This document shows positions 40,825 through 52,657 of a stretch of DNA of 64,000 bases, in pieces; positions within the stretch are counted from its first letter, which is position 1, and the number at the start of each line of letters is the position of its first letter. The stretch is from NCBI GenBank assembly GCA_963210315.1, contig OY723303.1:372001-436000 (forward strand). The letters are read 5' to 3'. The notes below the pieces were generated by a model. The model searched no databases, was not told where the DNA came from, and saw nothing but the letters and a program-made list of their open reading frames with translations. The position numbers were made by a program, and so were the translations under genes. This DNA is from Rhynchopus euleeides (taxonomy: Eukaryota > Euglenozoa > Diplonemea > Diplonemida > Diplonemidae).

Positions 40825-42816
40825 TCAGAAGCCATGCTCCTTCAGGTAGGCCTCTTTGCTGGGAGCCCGTCCCAGGTAAGCCTGAAGCATGTCTGGGGCG
40901 GTCCGGGTTGCGCAGGGACCCAGCACCTCACGGCGCAGCTTCCTTCCCGCCTCCGCGTTGAACAGCCCCTGCTGTCTGAAGGCGGAGAACAGGTCCGACG
41001 CGTACACCTCCGCCCAGCCGTACCCATAGTAGCCTGCGTCATAGCCGATGGCGAGATGGTACCAGCTGGCCGCGGGGTGGGATCCCTCGGGAAGGGGTTC
41101 GCCAGTCACCTCGGCGATGACGTCGGCGTAAACCTTCTGGGGGTCGGCAACCTCGCCCCCGTGGAGGCGGAGGTCCGCAAGCGACATGGCGTAGTACCGC
41201 ATCAGGAACTCCACGACGCTGAGGTATCTCGATGACTCCTTCAGCTTCAGCACCGTGTCGGGTGAGATGGCCTTCCCGTCAACCTCGGAGGCGACGCGCT
41301 GCACCACCTCGGGCTCGAGCATCCACTGCTCGAACATGGTGGAGGGCACTTCGAGGAAGTCCTGCTCCACACCGCCTGGCCAGGGCACCATAGGCCACGC
41401 CCACGACAGCATCGAATAGTCGGACTCGGCACACACGCAGTGCATCATATGCCCCAGCTCGTGGAACATCGTCTGCACCTCGGAGAGGCGGAGGAAGGCT
41501 GCACCCTTCTCATCGGGCTTGCTCAGATTCCCCATATAGCAGCAGGCGGGGAGGCAGCCGCTGAAGGCAGGGGACAGCGGGAGGATCATCTGGTGCCCGA
41601 ATTTGCCCTCCCTGGGGAACAGGTCGAAGTAGAGGTATCCTTTGAGCACCCCCGATGCATCTCCATCGCCAGACACGTCGAACACGCTGTATGTAATCAC
41701 CTCCTTGTCCCACCGAGGCAGCGAGGCGTCCTCTTCGAAGCGGAGACCCAGCAGCCCCGCGTAGATCTCCAGAATATTCGTGAGGGTCCTCCTCAACGGG
41801 AAGTATTTCTTCAGCTCCTCGGTGTCGATGCCCCGCGCCTGCTTCCTGAGGCGTTCGATGTAGAAGGCCCTGTCCCACGGCTCGACACGCTCCGCAGAGG
41901 GGAAATCCTTTTGCTTCTCCTTCAGGAGCGCGGCAGACTCCTCCTCAAATTTCGGACGCATCCGCTGGATCATGTCGGTGCAAAACTCGACAGCTGTCTC
42001 CTCCGTCCGGGCCGTCTTCACCCCAAGCGTCGCCGAGGCGTGGTTGGGAAAACCCAACGAGGTTGCGGCGTCATGGCGTGCCTTGAGGAGCTCCTTAAGA
42101 AGAGGCCCATTGGTGTCAACGCATGCACGGCAGGAGGCGTCGTACATCTTCTTCCTGGTGGCGGGGTCTGTCGCAGTCTGCATGATAGGGACGCGTGTGG
42201 GTGCCTTGATGCTCGCCACGCGGAGCCCGTCGGGGTTTTTCGGAAGGCCGGCGATGAACTCGGCACTGCACCCCTGCAGCTCCGCATCGCCGAGGGCCAC
42301 ATCCGTCACATCCTCGTTGATGTTCTGCTCAAACTGCATGGCCCTGCTGCTGATCCCGCCGAAGGACTTCCCAAAGCTCTCACGCGCACCCCCCTGCAGC
42401 CCCGCCCCGGAGCCCTGGAATTTGCTAAGCATCGCGCCGATCAGCCTCTGCTTCTGCAGGTCACCCCCGTGGTCCTCCTTTGCCCCCACCAACCTCGCGT
42501 AGAGCTTGTCGTTGGAATAGGCATCGGACCACATCGCTGCCAGCTTCCTCTTCGCGTCGGCGCTCGCGGTGCGCGCCTCCTTGCAGGGCGAGGTGAGGGA
42601 TGGGAGCACGCATGTGATGGAGCGGAAGGCGGCTTCCCCGTCAGCCCCTGCGAGGGCGCCGAAGGTGGAGGCGAAGTTCTGCGAAGGGGGCCCGCTGAGG
42701 ACGCCGTCCACAGCTGTTTTGTAGGCCTTTTCCAACGACGTGAGCTCGGAAAGCACAGCCTCGGCAGACGCAGCGAGGTTGCGCGTTGTCAGGTCGTAGA
42801 CACACCGCTTTGCCAT
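40825..42816 (-). CDS. M3-family zinc metallopeptidase (thimet oligopeptidase/neurolysin-like)
   Basis: 663 residues, intronless. Start ATG at 42816 (MAKRCVYDL) sits in GCCACCATGG, a full Kozak match; the frame is open 31 codons further without an ATG. The zinc site is FHELGHMMH near residue 450, with the third ligand expected to be the Glu of DFLEVPS downstream. The C-terminal substrate loop YHLAIGYDAGYYGYGWAEVY has the Tyr-rich signature of thimet oligopeptidase and neurolysin, which cleave peptides of roughly 6 to 17 residues in the cytosol or mitochondria. Length is near the family norm (about 680). Between HELGH and the Glu ligand there are about eight more residues than the usual spacing (a WAWPMVPWPGG-type insert). 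Catalytic residues look complete. Confidence 0.93.
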   Translation of the reverse strand: MAKRCVYDLTTRNLAASAEAVLSELTSLEKAYKTAVDGVLSGPPSQNFASTFGALAGADGEAAFRSITCVLPSLTSPCKEARTASADAKRKLAAMWSDAYSNDKLYARLVGAKEDHGGDLQKQRLIGAMLSKFQGSGAGLQGGARESFGKSFGGISSRAMQFEQNINEDVTDVALGDAELQGCSAEFIAGLPKNPDGLRVASIKAPTRVPIMQTATDPATRKKMYDASCRACVDTNGPLLKELLKARHDAATSLGFPNHASATLGVKTARTEETAVEFCTDMIQRMRPKFEEESAALLKEKQKDFPSAERVEPWDRAFYIERLRKQARGIDTEELKKYFPLRRTLTNILEIYAGLLGLRFEEDASLPRWDKEVITYSVFDVSGDGDASGVLKGYLYFDLFPREGKFGHQMILPLSPAFSGCLPACCYMGNLSKPDEKGAAFLRLSEVQTMFHELGHMMHCVCAESDYSMLSWAWPMVPWPGGVEQDFLEVPSTMFEQWMLEPEVVQRVASEVDGKAISPDTVLKLKESSRYLSVVEFLMRYYAMSLADLRLHGGEVADPQKVYADVIAEVTGEPLPEGSHPAASWYHLAIGYDAGYYGYGWAEVYASDLFSAFRQQGLFNAEAGRKLRREVLGPCATRTAPDMLQAYLGRAPSKEAYLKEHGF

Positions 42817-44065
42817 GGTGGCGGTAAGGCAGGCCAAGCCCCTCTGCCCTGTGAGGTGGGAGTGGAATTGATGTGGGAGATCAAGCGAAAAAGTGGCGTG
42901 CAACGCCACTCACTCTTTGCCCTATGGCACAGCCAGAGGTAGTGATGCGGATGGACACGTGGATGCTGTCAAAAACACAGAATCAGCCGACAGAGTGTTC
43001 AATGCAGTTCAGCCGAGAAGGGCATCGGCGGCATGGGGTGGGAGATGGAGAGGGGCTGGGGCCTGAGAGGGATCGGGGATCTTAATATATCGCCATCCTG
43101 CAGGGGGATCCTGTTTGCGCGAATTAGGCATGCGCTGCTCCCTCCCCGCCGCCCCCCCCCCCCCTCCCCCCCTTGGGCATTGGCATGCGTTATGTGTTGG
43201 AAGATTAGATGCACATCAAACTGCTGCTGGTTGCACCGCCCCCTCCCCCCCCTCCCCCACAGTCCCCACTCCCAGGATACCATGTAGTATCTACTGCAGG
43301 TGGGGGGTTCCTCACTCCCCGCTGCGGCAGTGCTGCGCCCACCATATGCACCTAGTGTTGATTCCGAACGGGGCTTAACATGCTGTTGCTTCTACCTAAC
43401 TATCTAATTGCTGTACACAAGACACAGCTCACTCAGAAGAGAAGAGACAAACACACGCACACCTCTACCTCTACCTCCACCCCACCACTCCGCCTCATTG
43501 CGGCTATCTCTTGAGTTGGGCTGCTGTCTCCTCCCAAAGTGGGTATTCCCTGTGGATCAGACTATACCTTCCTTCGTGTGGATAGCAACTTGTGGAGAAA
43601 AACCGAAGTGTGTTGAAAGTGTAAGGTAGAGCAACCTCACCCGACACCATCCAGCAATGGGATCCTTTCGGCGGAGGGTGCGGGGGGGTGGGGTGGGGTG
43701 GGGTGGGGGGGAACAGAGCCGGGGGCACATCTCGCGCAGGGCACGCTCGGGCAGGAGGGGGGAGCCGGTCGGTTCGACTGCGTTTCGCAGAGGCCTTGCT
43801 TTGCAACCAAACCCATCTCCTGCCGGAGGGGGGGAAAAGAACCCATGGCGAATCCCACGGGCGGATTTTAGGGTGGTGGGAGGGGGGTGGGGGGTGGGAA
43901 CGTTTTACAAACCACAGGGATGTGTAGGGCGTAGGTGACTGATGAATTGCCCGCAGCTATGCGGGCGTGCCAGCCGTTGTTTGAAAATCGGGCTGAGGCC
44001 GGGCGACAGGCCGCCCCATGTGGAAGAAGAAAGTGGTTCAAAACTGGAGGGCCGCCCCCCCCCCC
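42817..44065. other. Intergenic region
   Basis: Low-complexity DNA with C or G homopolymers and a GGGGT run near 43687. No gene recognised. The first ~150 bases are the likely promoter/5' UTR of the M3 peptidase. Confidence 0.5.
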
Positions 44066-45200
44066 CCTAGGGGGGGTCAAATGCCACCCTTTTACGTGGA
44101 CAAACACGATTTTTCAAAAAACCGGCGCAGAGGCCCCAAAGCCCCCGCAAACCCTCCAAACCCCCCCAGATCGGTCCGGAAACCCATCGAACCCCACTTT
44201 TCCACCATTCCGGGCACCTCAGGTGCCCGAATTGGGGTACCTAAATTTTGTGCCACCGTTTGGTACCGGACAGTGCCACTGTGTGGGAGGTTGGAAAAGA
44301 AAATGCCCCAACACACCACATCTGAGGGTTGCAATGCATGTTGCTTGCCAACCACGTCATCCGGTGGGTGTCAGGCGCTATGTAGGTGGCATTAGCCAGG
44401 TCTTCGATGAGTTCTGGCTTGTATATGTACCTCCCTGCCACCATGCACCGGGAGGCTGCCTGTAGGTACGGAACAAGTCCAGATGGTCGTGTGATTCCTG
44501 TGCAGCAGTGCTCCACAACCGGGATGTGTTGACAACGACTGTTGCAACACGAGCTGTACATTCCGGGAACACACGAAGTGCGCTGTCGTGGTACCCATTG
44601 TGCCAGAATTGGTAGTTGCTGCGGTCTACTTTGCCTGGCCCAAGAGCACTGGTACTGAACGGTGCAATATGCGTGGCGAGGTGAATGCAACGGAAGGGCG
44701 CAAAGTCAATACAGCTCTCGGATGGCGGGTGGTGGTGCCACTAGTGTGTGACGTTCACTCGAGGATACAACGCATCACAATGAATCAGCAACCGTGGACC
44801 GAGTACAATACGCTCTCTGTGGCTGGTGTGGGGGACAAAGGCAGTGCCTGTGCCGCAGGCAGGGAGGTACATATACAAGCCAGAACACATCGAAGACCTG
44901 GCTCATGCCACCTACATAGCGCCTGACACCCACCGGATGACGTGGTTGGCAAGCAACATGCATTGCAACCCTCAGATGTTTCCAACCTCCCACACAGTGG
45001 CACTGTCCGGTACCAAACGGTGGCACAAAATTTAGGTACCCCAATTCGGGCACCTGAGGTGCCCGGAATGGTGGAAAAGTGGGGTTCGATGGGTTTCCGG
45101 ACCGATCTGGGGGGGTTTGGAGGGTTTACGGGGGCTTTGGGGCCTCTGCGTCGGTTTTTTGAAAAATCGTGTTTGTCACCCCCATTTGACCCCCCCTACC
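44066..45200. mobile_element. Foldback element with near-perfect inverted arms of about 350 bases
   Basis: The left arm 44066-44439 is the reverse complement of 44858-45200, apart from scattered single changes and about 22 bases (GAAAATGCCCCAACACACC region, near 44300) absent from the right arm. Outer ends read TAGGGGGGGTCAAATG and its complement; inner ends read GTACCTCCCTGCC. The 418-base centre is unique. An open reading of the arms gives peptides such as YIYKPELIED, which differ at a few residues between arms, but no known transposase is recognised. The high arm identity implies recent formation or ongoing gene conversion. Confidence 0.85.
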
Positions 45201-45547
45201 CCCCCCCCCCCTCGTGAATATCTCTTTTGTTCGGCAGTGCAGCGTGCCCCCTGCACCCTCCCTTCTTGGCACACCCTCCACTGCAACGACACGGAACACA
45301 CAACACGCCTGGCAAAACCTCCAGGCACTGACTCTACTGATCTACTCTATTCGGATCGGGTTCGTGAATGTATAGCAGCCCTCGCTGATCTGACGTGCAA
45401 AATAAAAGAGCCCGTGGCGATGCGGTATAACCCCGTCACAATAGGGCGACGCAGAGGCACGGTTTTTGACACAGAGTGCGAAGGCCTCAACGTCGTGAAT
45501 ATTTAGCGTGGCGGAAACATGGCGCGCTGCCCCCCCACCCAGCGGCG
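45201..45547. other. Intergenic region downstream of the coiled-coil gene
   Basis: No gene recognised. Contains the likely 3' UTR of the minus-strand coiled-coil gene. Confidence 0.4.
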
Positions 45548-48500
45548 CTAGGAGATGTTGGCGTAATGCGTGGCAATGGAGGGCGATTTCCCAGGGGATC
45601 TGCCTGTCGACACAGGCGTGGTGCTGCGGGGGCGCGGCGTGGACCTCGCTGTCGACTGGTCCCCGCTGATGTCCAGAAACGCCGAGATCTGCGACCCGGG
45701 GGACTTCGCCACCTTCCGCTTCCTCCCCCCATCCGCCATCCGGACCTTCTGGGGCCGCTCTGCTGGCTGCTGCTGGTGTTGCTGCTGCTGCGCCGCCTGC
45801 TGCTCCCGCAGCATATCGAGCGACTGGTTCGCCTCCTTCAGGGCCATCTCCGAAGACGCTGCCCGCTGCTTCTGCATCTTGAGGTCCAGATGCAGCGATT
45901 CCAGCTTCTTCTCCGACACGAGCAGCTTGTGCTCGAGCTCGGCGCGCTGCGACTCCGCCTGATAGGTATGCTTGCGTGCGGCCATCATGTCTGTCTGGTG
46001 CTGCGACTGGACAGAAGCCTCCCACGAGGCCGCCAGGTCTTTCGCGCTGCGCATCTTCGACTCTGCGAGGGCATTGATATTCCGCTCTTCCTGCAGCTGC
46101 GCCTTCAGGCGGGCGTACTGCTGTGCGTCGATGCGCCGCTCTGACTTCAGCGTGTCGATCATCTGCTGCAGCTGCTTGACCCGCTGCGTCTCTGTGATAT
46201 CGGCATCCCTCTCATCACGCGCCGTGCGCCTGGGCGTGGTGTCGCGCGACGCCTGGTGCACCGAGTCGTCCTGCAGGCGGACCCTCAGGCGGATCTCCTC
46301 ATTCAGCTGCCCCTTCAGCTCGCGCACATGCCCCTCCAGCTCCTTGCACTCCCCCTCCAGGGCACTGCGCTCCTTCCGCACACGCGCCAGGTCTGCCTCC
46401 AGCTCGTCGGACCGCGTGTCGCTGCGCCGGCGCCACGCCTCCTCCGACTCGATCTTGGCCTGTGTAGGCGATGGGGGTGCAGGTGGGTGCAGGGCGTGAA
46501 GGGTGTGTGTGTGTGGTTATAAAGTTTTAAGGCGGTGTCGCCCTGCACGGGCAGTAGCACCTCCCCTTCAGTATCGCACTCCCGAAGGATTCCCCAACAC
46601 GACGTGACACCGGTTTCGACGCGTACTCTTCGTACCCCTCCCCCCGGCCGCGTCTCTTCAGCGAAGAACCGGGGATAATCGGACCAGGGCTAGCTAAACC
46701 CTGGTGGTGTCACGGGTGGGGTTGGAGAGGGAGAAAAGGAAGAAATGAAGTTGCGAAAAAGTCAAACACTGACACGTGAAATCAATAAAAAGGGTGGTAT
46801 ATATCGCCCCCTTGCTGCGACGAAGACACTAAATAGTCAGGCCGCTTCAAGAGTCTTGAGGGCTTGAAGGAAGAAACAGGTTGCTGATGAGTCTCAGGAG
46901 CAGGCACCTTTTGTCCGCCCACATGACCTTCGCCCGAAGGCGAACCTCGTCCAGCTTGGCTCGATCGCCACAGAGAAGGGGATCATTCTCCGCTGTGGTG
47001 AACATCTTAAAAACCGAGGGTGCAGAGGTGGGGCAGCCCACTGGTGCGACAGCAGGCCGCCCCCGGATAGCTATAACTAGTGCATAGGAAGCATACGACG
47101 GCACACGCAACAGATGCCGAAGGCACAACGGCGGGTCACTTTTAACCACCAGAGGAGTGGCACTCCCGAGGGGTGGGGAAGGGGGGGTAGTCACAACACT
47201 TTCGAAGGAAGTAAAGGGGCAAATGGGATGTTTTGTGCAAGGTAGAAAGGAAGTCACAACATGAGGCAGGGGGGATTGCTCATCAGGCCTGGGGGAATAG
47301 AGGGTTTGTGTGTGTTTATAAAGTTTTAAGGCGGTGTCGCCCTGCACGGGCAGTAGCACCTCCCCTTCAGTATCGCACTCCCGAAGGATTCCCCAACACG
47401 ACGTGACACCGGTTTCGACGCGTACTCTTCGTACCCCTCCCCCCGGCCGCGTCTCTTCAGCGAAGAACCGGGGATAATCGGACCAGGGCTAGCTAAACCC
47501 TGGTGGTGTCACGGGTGGGGTTGGAGAGGGAGAAAAGGAAGAAATGAAGTTGCGAAAAAGTCAAACACTGACACGTGAAATCAATAAAAAAGCGGTATAT
47601 ATCGCCCCCTTGCTGCGACAAAGACACTAAATAGTCAGGCCGCTCCAAGAGTCTTGAGGGCTTGTGTGTGTGTGTGTGTGTTAAGCTACAGTTTCTGTAC
47701 TTCATTGGTCGCGCAACTCTCCCTTGCTCCGCGGCCGGTGGGGTCCCCCTTTGTGGGCTCCCGCCCTTTCACTCTGTCGAGTCCTCGACGAGCCCCCCCT
47801 CCCCCCTCCCCGCTGGCAGTGAGCACCATCCGCCGCGCAGCACATGTAGCAGGAGCGGAGATGCCCCCTGCGCGCTCGGTGTGTCCTCACACTAAACTAA
47901 AAAGACTAACATGTGTGTGTGCGGGTTTGTTGGTTGCAGCATCCCTGCGATGTGGCGCCCCCCTGCGTGCGCAGTGCGCGCGGGGTGGCAATGCATAGCC
48001 CATACCTCAGCAGACTGCTTCGCGAAGGTCACCTGATCCCGCAGCAGCGACAGCTCCGACATGCGCGAATCGAGCACAATCTGTGCAACAAAGGCGAATG
48101 CCGACACACACACCCCAAAAATACCCAGGACCCCCCTGCCCACCTCAACAGGCACAACCCTCTACGTCTCCACCCCCCCTCCCCCTCGCCCTGCTGCCAC
48201 AGCAGACACACCTGGGTCTCAGTCAGCTCGCGCTTCAGATCCGCAAGGCGGTCCTTCTGAGCCGCATTCTGCTCGATAAGAGCGTTGCGCGCCAACGCGC
48301 CCAACGCGTTGTGGAACAGGTGTGATATCTTCGCAAACTGCAGCTCCTGGTCCCCCCGGATGAGCCGCACTCCCGTGGCATGCTCCGCCATCAGGGCATG
48401 CACCGCAACACCCTGCGACACGGTCACACCCTCCTCGGGGCGGTACGCCTGCAGCTCCTCGGTTGCCGCAACGCCGAACAGAGCGCTGCGGGCGTAGTCC

Positions 48501-51500
48501 ACCTGGGACAGCAGAAAGTCCATATCCCTCTCCAAGGCCCGCCCCTTCGCCGCCTCCCGCGAAGCCTCCGCGCGCGCCTCCTGCAGCTCCCACTGCATGC
48601 CCTCCAGGTCCGCCTCCGCCTGCGAGGCAGTCACCTCCCGGCTGCGCCTCACGTCCTGCAGGTGCGACTCCGCCTGCTCTGCCCTGCGTGCCGCGTTCTT
48701 GCTCTCCCCTCGGAGGGCAGCGCTCTCCTCCACCAGCGTGTCGTGCTTTGCCTGCGCCGCCTCCAGGTCGATGCGCAGCGTGCTGGCATGTGACTCCATC
48801 CCTGCAACCTCCGCCTTTAGCTTCTCAACCTCCTTCTCGTGCCTCGCAGCTGCGGTCTTCCCGGTCGCCACCTCCGCCTTGAGATCCGCGACAGCGGCGT
48901 TCTGCACATCGAGCCTTGCGGTGGCAGCTTCCAGCTCTTTCAGCACGCCTTCATGGCTCCCCTGCAGGCCGCGCAGCTGCTGCTCGGTGTTGACAAGCGA
49001 ATCGCTCACCGCCTGGTTGGCAGACCGCTGCTCCAACAGGTTCTGCTGCATCTCAGACCCCGCGCTCTGCGCGCGGCCCCACTCCACAGAGATCGAGTTG
49101 GCCTCCTCCACAGCAGACTCCAGCTCCGCCTCGAGGAACCGGATCCTCTCGTCAGCAGCGGCGACCCTCTGGGCATACTGCTCGGCCTGCTGCGCCAGCC
49201 CCTCCGCCTGCGCCTCCCACTTCCCGATCTCCTCCGACAGCATCCGGAGGCGCGTCTCGCCGCGGCGCTTCTCCGCGTCGACACCCTCCAGGCTCGTCTC
49301 CAGGTTGGACACCTTGTCGCGCAGCGCCTGCTCCCCGTGCTGCCACTGCAGGCGTGCCGTCTGCATCTCCTGCTCGTGCTCCCTCACGATGCGCTCTGCA
49401 GAGGAGGTCAGGTCCGCTATGCGAGTCGCGAGCTTCTCCATCTCACGCCCGTTGCTCCGGGATGAATTCCCCAGGGCCTCCTGCAGGGAGGAGACCTGCT
49501 CACGGTGCCCCTCCTCAGTGGCCTCCGCGGCAGCCTGCAGCTCCCTCACCCGGGCTGCGTGCTGTGAGGCAACCTCGCGGAACCGCTTCTCCATCTCGGA
49601 GCACAGCCCCTGCAGCTCCGCAAGCTGCGCCTGCTGCTTCTCCAGCTTCGCCTCCGCCGCCGTGTCGCGCGCGGCGGAGCTGCCCAGCTCCTCCACCGCC
49701 ACGGCATGCGCTGCCTCCAGGGCAGACAGCTGCCCGGTCAGCTCCGCAACCTCCTTCCCGCTCCCCTGCCTCTCCTCCCGCAGCGCCTCCGCGTCACCGG
49801 CAAGCGCCTGCTCCCGCAGGGCACCCTCCGCGCCTTCACGCAGCGCCTCCTCCAGCTGCCCCTGCAGGGCCTGCATGTCTGCGGCACGCTCCGCCGCAAC
49901 CGCCTCCGCGGCGTCGGCTGCCTGGCGCGCCTCCCGCTCCAGATCCTGCGCGGCCTGCAGCTCCGCAGCGATGGCCTCCTTTGCATGGCATGCAACCTGC
50001 AGCTCACCCCTCGCCTGGAGCAGCTCGTCACGCAGGGCCTCCGCCTCCAGGCGGGCAGCGTCGCACTGCTGTGTGGTCTCCTCGAGGCGATGCCCTGCCT
50101 CATCCAGGTCACCCTTCTGCACGACAGCCCCGCCCTGGAGGAGGATGTCGAGAAGCTCGTCGCGGTGGAGGGTCGCAATCCGCTCCAAGGTTTTGTTGAC
50201 AACCGCGGCGTGCGGAGCGCTGGCCGGCACGGAGGCGGACGCCTCTGCGGAGTGGAGTGCGGCCGGCGAGGGGGTCGCAGCCGCTGCAGCGGCACGCCCC
50301 GCCAGCACCGCGTGGAGCCCTCTGGCGAGGAAGGTCTGGATGAATCTCGCCCTGAGGCTGACATCCGCCGCAAAGCTGCTCCCCCCACCTGCCCCGCGCA
50401 CCGCAAAGCACGACGCGATGCACGCAGCAGGCTCCGCAGCGGGCGCCGTGAACAGCGCGTCGTTAAAAGTGTCCCGTCCCCCCGCTTCCTCCAACGCCTC
50501 CTCCTCCACTTGAGGCCTCCACGCAAACTCCACGCTGAGGGGGTGGGCCGAGAGAGATCCCTGGAGGAACCGGGCAGACCTCCCAGAGGGAAGCCTGCAC
50601 AGAGCCAGGACACCGCACTCCACAGGGATAAAACTCTCCACTCCAACCCGGAGGATGGGCGGCGAGGATGGATCGGCGAAGACGCTGCATTCCAACCCCC
50701 GGTTTAACGCATCGCTCTGCGAGAGCGTGTCGGTCTCCGCGGTGCACCTCCCCCGGGCGTCGCGAAGCGTCAACACCGCTTTGAGGAACATATGGGAGAG
50801 GGAGCCACTCTCCTGCCTGTTGGTCGCAAGAGACCCACCCCCGCCACCCCCCCCTGCGGCAGAGGTGGGGGATGGGGGTGCGGAGGGCGGGGCTGACCCT
50901 GCGCCGTCAACCCCCACGCCCTCGGGACCTCCTGGGAGCACCACCAGCGGGTCGGGGAAGACGAACACATCGGAGTGCCGCATGACCTGGCGCATCCCGG
51001 GAAGGGTCGGGGGTGTCGACAGAGGGGACGGTGTTGCGGCACCTCCACCTCCACCCCCACCTCCTCCGCCACCCCGCACCCCCTCCGTCCCGACACAGCC
51101 CCCAACCGCAAAGGTTCTGGAGGAGAGGCATATGTTCTCCGCAGCGATAAGCCTCACCCCGACGCGGGGGTGGGAGGAGGAGGAAGAGGAGGAGGAGGAG
51201 GTGGTGGTGCCGGCGGTGCCCCCCCCACCAATCCCGCCACCCCCGCTGACACCGCGCCTTGCGGCAACCCCACCTGCCCCCTGCGGTGGCGGAGGGGGTG
51301 GGTTTCGGTGTGGCGGCGGCGGCGCAGCCCCTCTCCCCTGCTTCAGCAGCTGCGACGATGTGACGAGGTCCTGCGGTGGGCACCCCGGTGCCTCCGCCGG
51401 GCCCCCCCGGGGGGTCGATGCCCGGGAGGGGGGGCGGGAGCTGCGCCGAGATGGGGCAGCCGCGTCGGCTGCCGCTGCGGCGAGGAGGGCGGAGTCGACG

Positions 51501-52657
51501 TAAGCTGACACCTCCCAGGTGCTCCGGGAGATGCGGGAAACCCCGGCTATGCAGAGCCCGCCGTACCCCTCCAGGAGGAGTTGGTGGTCCAACAGCCCTG
51601 GGGAGTGGGGGGAGATGTCACCCCCATCTCCCGCCGCCGCCGCGGCGGCGGCGGCGGCGGCGCGGTCCGCCTCCGCATCTTCCGAACACCCCCTCCCTCG
51701 GATGTGGATTTCGGCAGACTCGGGGAGGCGCATTAAACGCATACCGGCATCCCTCACTGTCACATAGAGTGTGCTGAAGGGTGTAACAGATGCTGCTGCT
51801 CCCGCCCCTCCAGAGTAGAACGGACCTCCCGAAGACCCCGGGAGAAACCCCCCCGAATGGGTGGGCGTTGAGGAGGACGATGATGACGACGATGTTTGAA
51901 TCGATTGGAGAGACCCCACCTGAAGAGGGCCCCCCCCTCCCTTCCCGATGGTCAGCACGCAGGCGTCGCAGGACAGCCAGGAGAAGGGCGCGGTGGAGGC
52001 GGCGGTGGGGGCTGTGGGGGGAACCCCCCCACCCCCACCCCCACCCTCCAGCGAGGGGAGGAGAGGGGCGAGCAGGGAGGCTTCGAGGGAGGACATTGCA
52101 TTGGAGAGGGCCTGGAGGTTCCGGGTGTGTGCGGCGCGCTCGGCGTGGAGGGTAGCGGAGCGGCTGATGAGGTCCTCGTGGGCGGAGGTGAGGTTGGACC
52201 GGAGGGCGGCGAGTTTGCTGTCAGATGCGGATGCCTGGTGGGTTGCAAGAGCCAAACGGGATGTGAGTTCCTGCGTGACGAGCTCTCCCGTCGCCTCCAC
52301 CTGTTCCAGCTCGAGGATCTGTGTGGAGAGGCTGTGGAGTCGCGCGTCCTTCTCCTGCAGCATGTCATGCAGCTTCGTGCTGGTCTCATTGAGGTACTGC
52401 GCCTGCTGCTGCCTCCCCCCGAGCTTCTCCCCAATCAGCCCCCGCAGGCGCACCACCTCTTCGCTCTCCGAGTCGCGCAGCTGCCGCGCCTCCTCCACCT
52501 TGGCGGACAGCTCCTCCTGCAGGTTCCGCACCTGCACCCGCAGCACCTCCACCTCGGCCTGCGCCGCCGCGATCTCACCCCGCACAATCCCCTCCGAGGC
52601 GAACGTCATTGCGGGGGAGGGCCCCTGGCTTGGGGGAGACCCGCTGCCCACATCCAT
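45548..52657 (-). CDS. Large coiled-coil protein, three exons
   Basis: Exons 52657-48212, 48080-48006 and 46459-45548 join in phase 0 to 1810 residues. Donors are GTGTGTC and GTATGGG, acceptors GCACAG and ACACAG. The start is the ATG at 52657 (MDVGSGSPPS); the upstream open frame has no better context. A short N-terminal coiled coil (about 25-270) is followed by a Gly/Ser/Ala/Pro-rich, low-complexity region with some globular-looking stretches (FADPSSPPILRVGVESFIP). Then comes a long heptad-rich coiled coil from roughly residue 900 to the C terminus (for example EAEALRDELLQARGELQ). The tail is Ser/Thr/Pro-rich (RSTTPVSTGRSPGKSP) with likely phosphorylation sites. Such architecture fits a centrosomal, basal-body or cytoskeletal scaffold, but no family could be named. 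Intron 2 is unusually long and carries repeats. Confidence 0.85.
46460..48005 (-). other. Intron 2 of the coiled-coil gene (1546 bases) hosting a repeat pair
   Basis: Donor GTATGGG at 48005, acceptor ACACAG at 46460. All other introns deduced here are 90-245 bases, so this one is 6 to 17 times longer. Most of the extra length is two direct repeat copies of about 365 bases and the 434 bases between them. Confidence 0.85.
46499..47664. mobile_element. Intronic element: two direct repeats of about 365 bases flanking 434 bases (TRIM-like)
   Basis: Copy 1 is 46499-46867 and copy 2 is 47302-47664, same orientation, differing at only a few bases. Each begins near TTATAAAGTTTTAAGGCGGT and ends CAAGAGTCTTGAGGGCTT. 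The repeat has strong pairing potential: GTGACACC with GGTGTCAC, CCGGTT with AACCGG, and CCAGGG with CCCTGG around CTAGCTAAA. Terminal direct repeats around a short non-coding centre resemble a terminal-repeat retrotransposon in miniature. The alternative is two insertions of one SINE-like element. No primer-binding site could be confirmed, and the ends are not TG...CA. Confidence 0.65.

Noticed and set aside
48597..50513. 638-codon plus-strand open frame rich in Ser, Ala and Arg
   Set aside because: Antisense shadow of the coiled-coil gene; composition is that expected for the complement of Glu/Ala/Gln-rich codons.
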